DNA of 64,000 nt from assembly GCF_003097515.1 (NCBI RefSeq), contig NZ_CP029188.1, forward strand, positions 3,979,001 to 4,043,000. Reading direction: 5' to 3'. Of the stretch, positions 49,827-64,000 are shown piece after piece. The notes under the pieces were generated by a model, which worked only from the letters and a program-made list of their open reading frames with translations, did no database searches and had not been told where the DNA came from. The position numbers and the translations under genes are program-made. This DNA is from Streptomyces tirandamycinicus. GTDB taxonomy: Bacteria; Actinomycetota; Actinomycetes; Streptomycetales; Streptomycetaceae. Within the stretch, counting starts at the first letter, position 1. Each line of letters opens with the position of its first letter.

Positions 49827-50549
49827 GTGAAGCGCAGCAAGGCTCTCCGCAACGCGGACGCCAAGGTCGACCGGGAGCGCAACTACGCCCCGCTCGAGGC
49901 CGTCCGTATTGCGAAGGACACCGCCAGCACCAAGTTCGACGGCACCGTCGAGGTCGCCTTCCGCCTGGGCGTCGACCCGCGCAAGGCAGACCAGATGGTC
50001 CGTGGCACCGTGAACCTTCCGCACGGCACCGGCAAGACCGCCCGGGTCCTGGTCTTCGCGACCGGTGACCGTGCTGCGGCCGCGGAGGCCGCGGGCGCCG
50101 ACATCGTCGGCTCCGACGAACTGATCGACGAGGTCTCGAAGGGCCGTCTGGACTTCGACGCCGTCGTCGCCACCCCGGACCTCATGGGCAAGGTCGGCCG
50201 CCTCGGCCGCGTGCTCGGTCCGCGTGGTCTGATGCCGAACCCCAAGACCGGCACCGTGACCATGGACGTCGCCAAGGCCGTCACCGAGATCAAGGGCGGC
50301 AAGATCGAGTTCCGTGTCGACAAGCACGCGAACCTGCACTTCATCATCGGCAAGGTCTCCTTCGACGAGACCAAGCTGGTGGAGAACTACGCCGCGGCGC
50401 TGGAGGAGATCCTCCGGCTGAAGCCGTCCGCCGCCAAGGGCCGCTACATCAAGAAGGCGACCCTGACCACCACCATGGGTCCCGGCATCCCGCTGGACTC
50501 CAACCGCACCCGCAACCTCCTCGTCGAGGAGGACCCGGCCGCGGTCTGA
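49827..50549 (+). CDS. rplA: 50S ribosomal protein L1
   Basis: 240 residues. Forms the mobile L1 stalk that handles deacylated tRNA, and in many bacteria represses its own operon by binding mRNA. Conserved blocks KSKGRLDF-type region here reads EVSKGRLDFDAVVATPDLMG, GRVLGPRGLMPNPKTGTVT, and the C-terminal TTTMGPGIPLD. GTG start with GGAGAAG upstream. An 83-bp gap separates it from rplK. Confidence 0.98.
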   Translation: MKRSKALRNADAKVDRERNYAPLEAVRIAKDTASTKFDGTVEVAFRLGVDPRKADQMVRGTVNLPHGTGKTARVLVFATGDRAAAAEAAGADIVGSDELIDEVSKGRLDFDAVVATPDLMGKVGRLGRVLGPRGLMPNPKTGTVTMDVAKAVTEIKGGKIEFRVDKHANLHFIIGKVSFDETKLVENYAAALEEILRLKPSAAKGRYIKKATLTTTMGPGIPLDSNRTRNLLVEEDPAAV

Positions 50550-50575
50550 GCCGGCGGCTCGCAGACGGTGGTATC

Positions 50576-50618
50576 GGCCCCCGCACCTCCTCTCGCCGAG
50601 GGGGTGCGGGGGCCTGTT
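50576..50618 (+). terminator. Terminator after rplA
   Basis: GGCCCCCGCACC (50576-50587) pairs with GGTGCGGGGGCC (50603-50614), followed by TGTTTA. Confidence 0.8.
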
Positions 50619-50705
50619 TATCAGTACGCCGATGTCAGTGGGGTGCGTTACGGTTCAACCGACTTCACTGACGCAACAGAACAGAAGACCGGGGTGGGGA
50701 TTTCA

Positions 50706-51650
50706 ATGAGCATGTCGACGTGGAAGCGCGCGGGCGTCTCGCTGACGGCCGTGGCCGTCGTCATGGGTGCCGCGGGCTGCCAGGACGGTGACGGGGGCGA
50801 GAAGAAGAAGGCCGCCGGGTCGTCGCAGTCCGCCGTCCAGTCCCAGGGCGAGATCACCAAGGTGATCCAGGCCGCCTACAAGAAGACGTCGGACGCCAAG
50901 TCCGCCAAGGTCCGTATGACCATGACCATGCCGGCCGGCATGGAGGGCGGCGGCACCATGGAGATGTCCGGTGTGCAGGGCTGGGACCCCGGTCTGCTGG
51001 ACGTCACCATGAAGGGCTCCATGCTCACCGCGGGCGACCCCGACGCGCCTTCCCAGATGCGCATGGTGATGGTGGACGACGCCATGTACATGGAGCTGGG
51101 CGCCAAGCAGGCCGCCGAGATGGACGGCAAGCGCTGGATGAAGCTGGACCTCAAGGCCGCCGCCGAGGCGAGCGGCGACAAGGAGCTCCAGAAGCAGATG
51201 ACCGGCAGCCTGGAGAACATGAACCAGGACCCGGCCCAGCAGCTCGCCCTGCTGCTCGGCTCGCCCAGCATCAAGCACCTCGGCCCGGAGAAGGTCGACG
51301 GCGTCGAGGCGCAGCACTACAAGGGCACGCTGACCTTCAAGGAGATGCTCGACGCCAACAAGGCGTTCGAGGTGCTCTCGGCGGAGGAGCGCGAGAAGCT
51401 CGTCGCCAACGTCAAGAAGGCCGGCATCAAGGGCTACGACACCGAGGTCTGGGTCAACGAGGACCAGTACCCGGTCAAGATGGTCGTGGGCATCAAGATG
51501 CCGCAGGGCACGATGAACATGACGGCGAACTACTCCGACTACGGCGCCGCGGCCACCGTCCAGGCGCCGCCGGCGAAGGACACCTTCGACCTGTTCGAGA
51601 TGCTCAAGCAGCTGGAGGGCGCGGAGGGCGGCGCCGGCCTGGACGGCTGA
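50706..51650 (+). CDS. Secreted lipoprotein, LppX/LprAFG-like
   Basis: 314 residues. Signal sequence with lipobox (AVVMGAAGC, Cys near residue 25), followed by a Lys/Ser linker and a long beta-rich domain (KTSDAKSAKVRMTMTMPAGM, MVMVDDAMYMELGAKQAAEM, EVWVNEDQYPVKMVVGIKMP) similar to the LppX/LprG fold, which in mycobacteria carries lipids. In Streptomyces such a gene regularly sits between rplA and rplJ. Methionine-rich at the start of the domain. ATG at 50706 with GGGGTGGGGA before it. Confidence 0.85.
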   Translation: MSMSTWKRAGVSLTAVAVVMGAAGCQDGDGGEKKKAAGSSQSAVQSQGEITKVIQAAYKKTSDAKSAKVRMTMTMPAGMEGGGTMEMSGVQGWDPGLLDVTMKGSMLTAGDPDAPSQMRMVMVDDAMYMELGAKQAAEMDGKRWMKLDLKAAAEASGDKELQKQMTGSLENMNQDPAQQLALLLGSPSIKHLGPEKVDGVEAQHYKGTLTFKEMLDANKAFEVLSAEEREKLVANVKKAGIKGYDTEVWVNEDQYPVKMVVGIKMPQGTMNMTANYSDYGAAATVQAPPAKDTFDLFEMLKQLEGAEGGAGLDG

Positions 51651-51666
51651 GCGGTCCCGGCACCCC

Positions 51667-51707
51667 CGGTCGTGGCTCGCGGCGGATCCCGCCACGAGCC
51701 ACGACCG
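51667..51707 (+). terminator. Terminator after the lipoprotein gene
   Basis: CGGTCGTGGCTCG at 51667-51679 and CGAGCCACGACCG at 51695-51707 with further pairing inside the loop. Confidence 0.8.
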
Positions 51708-51769
51708 CCTGCCGGTCGGGTCCGGACGCCCGATTTGCTTGGCGCCGATCCGTTCGCGTACTCTTCCCC

Positions 51770-51930
51770 GGAAGCCAAAGACCGCTGGTCGTTGCCGTGC
51801 CCGTCAGGGTGTCGGCGGCCGAAGGATCCGCTAGCTGCGGACGACCCGCGCAGGTGACTGTGGATGAAGCTCCCGGACATGTGTCCGGTGGAGCCACGCC
51901 CCGTGCGCCTGCGCCGGGGCGTTTCGTTTT
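51770..51930 (+). promoter_or_regulatory. L10 leader (autoregulatory region of rplJ-rplL)
   Basis: A structured leader is expected here: ribosomal protein L10(L12)4 binds it to repress translation or transcription. Visible elements are CCAAAGACCGCTGGTCG, GGATCCGCTAGCTGCGGACGA-type pairing and the hairpin CCCCGTGCGCCTGCGCCGGG-GC just before the rplJ ribosome site. Assignment is by position and partial pairing; covariance model not run. Confidence 0.5.
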
Positions 51931-51989
51931 GCCCAGTCTCCTTCCTTCAGCCCATGCGGTCCGAATCACCCGGAAGGAGGCCGAGGCTC

Positions 51990-52520
51990 ATGGCGAGGCC
52001 CGACAAGTCCGCCGCGGTCGCCGAGCTGACGGACAAGTTCCGCAGCTCGAACGCCGCCGTGCTGACCGAGTACCGCGGTCTCACCGTGGCGCAGCTGAAG
52101 CAGCTGCGCCGTTCGCTCGGTGAGAACGCCCAGTACGCCGTGGTGAAGAACACGCTGACCAAGATTGCGGCCAACGAGGCCGGGATCACCTCGCTCGACG
52201 ACCAGTTCGCTGGTCCGACGGCGGTCGCCTTCATCACCGGTGACCCGGTGGAGTCGGCGAAGGGTCTTCGTGACTTCGCCAAGGACAACCCGAACCTCAT
52301 CATCAAGGGCGGTGTCCTTGACGGCAAGGCGCTGTCCGCCGATGAGATCAAGAAGCTTGCGGACCTCGAGTCCCGCGAGGTTCTGCTCGCCAAGCTGGCG
52401 GGCGCCATGAAGGGCAAGCAGTCCCAGGCTGCCGCGCTCTTCCAGGCGCTTCCGTCGAAGCTCGTCCGCACCGTGGACGCGCTTCGCGCCAAGCAGGCCG
52501 AGCAGGGCGGTGCCGAGTAA
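51990..52520 (+). CDS. rplJ: 50S ribosomal protein L10
   Basis: 176 residues; base of the L7/L12 stalk. Conserved N-terminal KSAAVAELTDKFRSSNAAVL, YRGLTVAQLKQLRRSLGENA and the C-terminal helix that binds L12 dimers (RTVDALRAKQAEQGGAE). The ATG at 51990 has a perfect GGAAGGAGG upstream; the longer frame from 51864 belongs to the leader. Confidence 0.97.
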   Translation: MARPDKSAAVAELTDKFRSSNAAVLTEYRGLTVAQLKQLRRSLGENAQYAVVKNTLTKIAANEAGITSLDDQFAGPTAVAFITGDPVESAKGLRDFAKDNPNLIIKGGVLDGKALSADEIKKLADLESREVLLAKLAGAMKGKQSQAAALFQALPSKLVRTVDALRAKQAEQGGAE

Positions 52521-52626
52521 TTCGGCTCGCGCATTGATCCGCGCCGCCCGGCGCGGGTCGTAGCGGGCCGTACGCCCGCCGTTATGTACATCCCGGCACC
52601 AGCCGAATAGTGGAAGGACCGCCATC

Positions 52627-53013
52627 ATGGCGAAGCTGTCTCAGGAAGACCTGCTCGCGCAGTTCGAGGAGATGACCCTCATCGAGCTCTCCGAGTTCGT
52701 GAAGGCGTTCGAGGAGAAGTTCGACGTCACCGCCGCCGCCCCGGTCGCCGTTGCCGCCGCCGGTGGCGCCGGTGTCGCCGCTGCCGAGGCCGTCGAGGAG
52801 AAGGACGAGTTCGACGTCATCCTCACCGGCGCCGGCGACAAGAAGATCCAGGTCATCAAGGTCGTCCGTGAGCTGACCTCGCTGGGCCTGAAGGAGGCCA
52901 AGGACCTCGTCGACGGCACCCCGAAGCCGGTCCTCGAGAAGGTCAACAAGGAGGCCGCGGACAAGGCCGCCGAGTCCCTCAAGGCCGCCGGTGCGGCCGT
53001 CGAGGTCAAGTGA
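52627..53013 (+). CDS. rplL: 50S ribosomal protein L7/L12
   Basis: 128 residues. N-terminal dimer helix (LSQEDLLAQFEEMTLIELSE), Ala/Val hinge (APVAVAAAGGAGVAAAEAVE) and the factor-binding C-terminal domain (GAGDKKIQVIKVVRELTSLG, LKEAKDLVDGTPKPV). Multiple copies form the stalk that recruits EF-Tu and EF-G. 106 bp after rplJ with its own GGAAGG ribosome site. Confidence 0.98.
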   Translation: MAKLSQEDLLAQFEEMTLIELSEFVKAFEEKFDVTAAAPVAVAAAGGAGVAAAEAVEEKDEFDVILTGAGDKKIQVIKVVRELTSLGLKEAKDLVDGTPKPVLEKVNKEAADKAAESLKAAGAAVEVK

Positions 53014-53056
53014 CCTCGCGAGTCTTCTGACTCTCGCGCTGTAACGCGCACGCGCT

Positions 53057-53090
53057 GAAGGGCGATCATCCATTCGGGTGGTCGCCCTTC
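53057..53090 (+). terminator. Partial terminator between rplL and rpoB
   Basis: GAAGGGCGA...ATCC (53057-53071) pairs with GGGTGGTCGCCCTTC (53076-53090). In other bacteria an attenuator at this place sets the ratio of ribosomal to polymerase subunits. Confidence 0.75.
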
Positions 53091-53555
53091 GGTGTTGCCG
53101 GCACCGTCGGGTGGGCGCCTTGCGCTGTCCGTCGCGGGGAGTAAGGTGATCTTCGCCGTGCGCCAGGTGACGATCCCCGCAGCCAGGATTGGGCTGGGGG
53201 GCCTTGACGAACCGCACGCAGCGCGCAATTCTCAGGACGCGTCGTCACAACGGTCCAAGTTCGAGGCATGGATCGGCGACCGAACGGGCAGTATCGGTGT
53301 GCGCCTCCCGGCGCGCGGCATACCGCGGAGTTGAGAACAACGAGGGTCTCGGTAAACCCGCCCTGGACATCAGTGGGCCAAGTGGCTACACTGACCCTTT
53401 GCGCTGCCTGTTAGCTGCCCCCTGCCCGTCACCAGGGGCATCCCCTCGCACGAGCATCGTTGGCCAGAATAGCCCTGACCTGGGATTTCTGTCTTTGTGC
53501 CCGGCTTGGGACCGGTACGCGCGTAGTGAGTCCGAGCCCTCGGAAGGACCCCCTC
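53091..53555. other. Long leader of rpoB
   Basis: 465 bp without a credible gene; includes the upstream part of an ORF that only extends rpoB backward. A promoter for rpoBC is likely here, since the preceding terminator would otherwise lower expression. Confidence 0.55.
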
Positions 53556-57041
<3,486 letters not shown>

Positions 57042-57048
57042 CGGGCCT

Positions 57049-57119
57049 GGCCGGGACTCCCCGACAGGAGTCCCGGCCGTCCCCGGACCCTCCCCCTACG
57101 CCCTGTGGGCGTGGAGGGA
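57049..57119 (+). terminator. Two hairpins between rpoB and rpoC
   Basis: GGCCGGGACTCC (57049-57060) pairs exactly with GGAGTCCCGGCC (57067-57078); a second, ACGCCC-TGT-GGGCGT with outer CTCC/GGAG pairs, follows to 57119. They may tune rpoC expression or mRNA processing rather than end transcription. Confidence 0.6.
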
Positions 57120-57170
57120 CCCCCATCAGACCATTGATTGAGACACGACCCTGAGAGGGATTGACGCATA

Positions 57171-61079
<3,909 letters not shown>

Positions 61080-61092
61080 GGCGTACGTCTGA

Positions 61093-61133
61093 CGCCAAGG
61101 GCGGTCACCCTCCGGGGTGGCCGCCCTTCGGCG
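61093..61133 (+). terminator. rpoBC terminator
   Basis: CGCCAAGGGCGGTCACCC pairs with GGGTGGCCGCCCTTCGGCG around the loop near 61110-61114, 14 bp past the rpoC stop. Confidence 0.8.
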
Positions 61134-61528
61134 TTCGGGGGCGCGGTGAGTTCGCTGTGGCGGCATCCTGATCGCGCTCACCGCCGAGCGCCACCGCCTG
61201 ACCGTGATTCCCCATGGACGACGACTTCGCCGCCATCGCAGAGGTTCGCCCCGAGCTGTCGACGGGCCGGGCACGGCCGACCGTCCTGTTGCCGCCGCGC
61301 CGGGCAGCCGCCCGGAGGCGCCGGCAGGAGTGGGCCGGACCGAGCCGCTGACCTTGCGGCCGCCGCATGCGAATCCACACAGGGTCACCTCTTGGGGTGA
61401 ACGTCGCCAACTGGCCCTGATTCAGGGCCCCTTGCGTAACTACGCTCGCCGTGCGGCACATGCCTCCTGCATGTGCCGCACGGCGCCTGGCGCCTTCACG
61501 TACGTCCACTCCCTGCACAGGAACCCTT
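61134..61528. other. 395-bp gap with a perfect hairpin
   Basis: Between rpoC and the nuclease-like gene. Includes GTGCGGCACATGC/GCATGTGCCGCAC (61451-61463 and 61469-61481), a perfect 13-bp stem about 50 bp before the next start. No convincing gene in it. Confidence 0.55.
61451..61481. repeat. 13-bp perfect inverted repeat upstream of the nuclease-like gene
   Basis: Arms GTGCGGCACATGC and GCATGTGCCGCAC around CTCCT. Could be a terminator, an operator or an end of the mobile-type gene that follows. Confidence 0.65.
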
Positions 61529-62425
61529 ATGGTCAGCTCGTCCCACGAGGCGATGCACCGCATCTTCCAGGACCACCCGGGCCTCTTCTCCGGGGTGTCC
61601 GAGGTGCTCGGCGTCGACTTCGCCCCACCCACCTCGGTCACCGTCCTGCCCACCGACCTCACCGAGACCCGCCCGCTCGAACGACGCGTCGACACCCTGC
61701 TGAGGCTGGAGACGGAAGGGGACGAGCCGTTCCTCCTCGCCGTCGAGGCCCAGGGCAGAAAGGACCCGGACAAGCCCGCGAGCTGGGCCTACTACGCCTC
61801 GTACCTGCTCGCGAAGTACCGGCTGCAGCCGATGCTGCTGGTCGTCTGCCAGGACCGCGCGACGGCCGAATGGGCGGCTCGGCCGGTCCGCTTCGGCCCT
61901 CCCCAGTGGCCGCTGCTCACCCTGCACCCGCTCGTCGCGGGGCCGCACAACATGCCGGTGCTCACCGACCCCGTCGAAGTGCGCAAGGACCTCGCGCTGG
62001 CCACACTGTCCGCGATCACCCAGGCTGCGAATCCGGACATCGGGGCCATACTCAAGGCGATGACCCATGTGCTGCGGGACACGCCCGCAGTCCTCGCCAA
62101 CCCGATCGTCGAACTCATCGCGCAGGGCCTGGGCACGTACCCAGCCGCAGAAACATGGAGGAAACTGGTGGCCGTGGACCTCTCTTTCTACAAGTCGCCC
62201 CTCTCCGATGAACTCCGTGCCGAGGGCCGTGCCGAGGGCCGTGCCGAGGGTGAGGCGCGACGCGCGGCCGAGGACGTCCTGGACGTCCTGGCGGAGCGCG
62301 GTATCGCCGTGCCCGAGGCGGTTCGCGAGCGCGTCACCGGCTGCGGCGATCCCGAGACCCTGCGTCACTGGCTCCGGCGGGCCGTCACCGCCCCTTCCGC
62401 CGAAGCGATCTTCGCGGACGAGTAG
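61529..62425 (+). CDS. Rpn/PD-(D/E)XK-type nuclease-like protein
   Basis: 298 residues of a family present in many copies in Streptomyces. The N-terminal half has the restriction-fold pattern RRVDTLLRLE (Asp55), PFLLAVEAQGRKD (Glu73-x-Gln75) and WAYYASYLLAKYR, as in the Rpn/YhgA recombination-promoting nucleases. The C-terminal half is helical with a small repeat (RAEGRAEGRAEGEA). Lys of the motif is replaced by Gln, common in the family. Activity unproven. ATG with AGGAA upstream. It interrupts the rpoBC to rpsL interval. Confidence 0.75.
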   Translation: MVSSSHEAMHRIFQDHPGLFSGVSEVLGVDFAPPTSVTVLPTDLTETRPLERRVDTLLRLETEGDEPFLLAVEAQGRKDPDKPASWAYYASYLLAKYRLQPMLLVVCQDRATAEWAARPVRFGPPQWPLLTLHPLVAGPHNMPVLTDPVEVRKDLALATLSAITQAANPDIGAILKAMTHVLRDTPAVLANPIVELIAQGLGTYPAAETWRKLVAVDLSFYKSPLSDELRAEGRAEGRAEGEARRAAEDVLDVLAERGIAVPEAVRERVTGCGDPETLRHWLRRAVTAPSAEAIFADE

Positions 62426-62990
62426 CCCGGCCCGTCCCCGCTGAGTCCCGGCGGGGCTGAGCCGCCGCGCCGGCCCCGCTTCCGCCGTTCCGCGGAGGAG
62501 GTCCGGGACGAAGGACCCCGTGTCCAGGCTCGGGCGGAGGGCGTTACGGCGGCCTCCGGGGCCGGTAAGGGCATCCAGGTCCCGGTGGCCGCGGGGCACG
62601 CCGAGCCCGGTCGAGCGGGGCGGCAACCGCGAGTCGGCGGCCGTGCTCCACGTGCGCGCACCTTCGCAGTGGCGCGCCGATCCCCGGCGATGCGGGGCGT
62701 CCGAGGGGCCACCGCGGCATCGGACCCCGTCGGCGGCCGTTCCGGCGTGTCGCTCCCCGTTGCATTTGTTTTGACCGAACTCGGTGCGGTAGGTACGCTC
62801 AGACCTTGTGCCTGGGGTGTGCCCTGGCCTTCGTGCGTGCCTACAACCGTGCGGGGAGCCTGCATCGGCCACCGTAATCTGCGCCTTTTCCGCCTTCGGC
62901 GGGGGTCCGCGGTATTCGACACACCCGACCGCGTGGGTCGGTGACGTTCCAGGTTAGCTTTACTAACGGCACACAGAAACCGGAGAAGTA
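62426..62990. other. Upstream region of the str operon
   Basis: 565 bp without a gene. The rpsL promoter is at 62771-62799, leaving a long (about 185 nt) untranslated leader. The AT-rich stretch TTGCATTTGTTTTGACC is striking against the local composition. Confidence 0.6.
62771..62799 (+). promoter_or_regulatory. rpsL (str operon) promoter
   Basis: TTGACC at 62771-62776, a 17-bp spacer, TACGCT at 62794-62799; a near-consensus vegetative (HrdB-type) promoter. Confidence 0.75.
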
Positions 62991-63362
62991 GTGCCTACGA
63001 TCCAGCAGCTGGTCCGGAAGGGCCGGCAGGACAAGGTCGAGAAGAACAAGACGCCCGCACTCGAGGGTTCCCCTCAGCGTCGCGGCGTCTGCACGCGTGT
63101 GTTCACGACCACCCCGAAGAAGCCGAACTCGGCCCTCCGTAAGGTCGCGCGTGTGCGTCTGACCTCGGGCATCGAGGTCACGGCCTACATTCCGGGTGAG
63201 GGACACAACCTGCAGGAGCACTCCATCGTGCTCGTGCGTGGTGGCCGTGTGAAGGACCTGCCGGGTGTTCGCTACAAGATCATCCGTGGTTCCCTCGACA
63301 CCCAGGGTGTCAAGAACCGCAAGCAGGCCCGCAGCCGCTACGGCGCCAAGAAGGAGAAGTAA
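62991..63362 (+). CDS. rpsL: 30S ribosomal protein S12
   Basis: 123 residues, GTG start with GGAGAAG upstream. Conserved decoding-site loops TTTPKKPNSALRKVARVRLT and VRGGRVKDLPGVRYKIIRGS; the lysines at positions equivalent to 43 and 88 are unchanged, i.e. the streptomycin-sensitive form. First gene of rpsL-rpsG-fusA. Confidence 0.99.
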   Translation: MPTIQQLVRKGRQDKVEKNKTPALEGSPQRRGVCTRVFTTTPKKPNSALRKVARVRLTSGIEVTAYIPGEGHNLQEHSIVLVRGGRVKDLPGVRYKIIRGSLDTQGVKNRKQARSRYGAKKEK

Positions 63363-63364
63363 GA

Positions 63365-63835
63365 ATGCCTCGTAAGGGCCCCGCCCCGAAGCGCCCGGTC
63401 ATCATCGACCCGGTCTACGGTTCTCCTCTGGTGACCTCGCTGATCAACAAGATCCTGCTGAACGGCAAGCGCTCCACCGCCGAGCGCATCGTCTACGGCG
63501 CCATGGAAGGCCTTCGCGAGAAGACCGGTGCCGACCCGGTCATCACGCTGAAGCGCGCTCTCGAGAACGTCAAGCCGTCCCTCGAGGTCAAGTCCCGCCG
63601 CGTCGGTGGCGCCACCTACCAGGTGCCGATCGAGGTCAAGCCCGGTCGCGCCTCCACCCTCGCGCTCCGCTGGGTCGTGGGCTACTCCCGCGCCCGCCGC
63701 GAGAAGACCATGACCGAGCGCCTCATGAACGAGCTCCTGGACGCCTCGAACGGCCTCGGTGCTTCGGTCAAGAAGCGCGAGGACACGCACAAGATGGCCG
63801 AGTCCAACAAGGCCTTCGCGCACTACCGCTGGTAG
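63365..63835 (+). CDS. rpsG: 30S ribosomal protein S7
   Basis: 156 residues. Head protein that starts assembly of the 30S head and lines the E site. Conserved blocks PVYGSPLVTSLINKILLNGK, ENVKPSLEVKSRRVGGATYQ, KREDTHKMAESNKAFAHYRW. Starts two bases after the rpsL stop, with AGAAGTAAGA as ribosome site. Confidence 0.99.
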   Translation: MPRKGPAPKRPVIIDPVYGSPLVTSLINKILLNGKRSTAERIVYGAMEGLREKTGADPVITLKRALENVKPSLEVKSRRVGGATYQVPIEVKPGRASTLALRWVVGYSRARREKTMTERLMNELLDASNGLGASVKKREDTHKMAESNKAFAHYRW

Positions 63836-63875
63836 TCGCAGACCCCATCGAGAACCGAGAGAAGACGAAAGCCTT

Positions 63876-64000
63876 ATGGCTACCACTTCGCTTGACCTGG
63901 CCAAGGTCCGCAACATCGGGATCATGGCCCACATCGACGCGGGCAAGACGACCACCACCGAGCGCATCCTGTTCTACACCGGTGTTTCGTACAAGATCGG
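63876..64000 (+). CDS. fusA: Elongation factor G, N-terminal start only (window ends)
   Basis: The first 41 codons: MATTSLDLAKVRNIGIMAHI, then the P-loop DAGKTTTTERILFYTG. ATG with GAGAAGACG upstream, 40 bp after rpsG. The rest lies outside the window. Confidence 0.97.
   Translation, partial: MATTSLDLAKVRNIGIMAHIDAGKTTTTERILFYTGVSYKI

Noticed and set aside
63100..63270. Streptomycin-resistance change in rpsL
   Set aside because: Both key lysines are unchanged.

Overview
The window is actinobacterial and almost certainly from a Streptomyces chromosome. It is very GC-rich, uses many GTG starts and one TTG start, and its core gene order (rpmG, two MaoC dehydratases, murB, adenosine deaminase, aspC, tRNA-Trp, secE, nusG, rplK, rplA, rplJ, rplL, rpoB, rpoC, rpsL, rpsG, fusA) is the conserved Streptomyces order as I remember it. 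No database was searched; family names come from recognising motifs and sequence patterns.

Layout. (1) 1-2160 is chromosomal: a leftward DNA alkylation-repair pair (alkB, cut by the window edge, and ogt), a YajQ-family protein, and tRNA-Tyr(GUA). (2) 2103-32563 is a large integrated mobile element. The last 51 bases of tRNA-Tyr plus 5 more recur as an exact 56-bp direct repeat at 32508-32563, so these are attL and attR of an actinomycete integrative and conjugative element (AICE). tRNA-Tyr is also the integration site of the classical element SLP1. (3) 32564-64000 is chromosome again: nadE, an antiporter, an FAD monooxygenase, a small lytic transglycosylase, an NAD(P)-binding protein, an amidohydrolase pseudoenzyme, two tRNAs, and then the translation and transcription cluster, ending inside fusA.

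Inside the AICE the backbone is a leftward train of mostly overlapping genes (23450 down to 11536): small zinc-ribbon proteins, a WhiB-like regulator, membrane proteins, a GGDEF protein, a TraB/FtsK-like translocase, a DnaB-N/DUF3987 replication protein, xis and int. A GntR regulator, a second regulator-like gene and an inositol-monophosphatase-like gene run rightward. A 37-bp near-perfect palindrome lies between the two directions over the likely promoter of the leftward train. Between attL and int there are 9.4 kb of extra cargo: a membrane protein, an IS5-family element with a passenger gene, an IS110-family element with a candidate bridge RNA, an AlbA_2 protein, a methyltransferase, and a divergent pair of membrane-anchored genes bracketed by two copies of an integrase 3' end.

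The strongest candidate for an undescribed system is next to attR (26216-31501). It is a tight three-gene, lower-GC operon encoding a caspase-like/NACHT STAND ATPase, a WD40 double-propeller protein that looks like the detached second half of a NACHT-WD40 receptor, and a serine alpha/beta-hydrolase. I infer a split STAND surveillance and suicide (anti-phage) module carried as AICE cargo.
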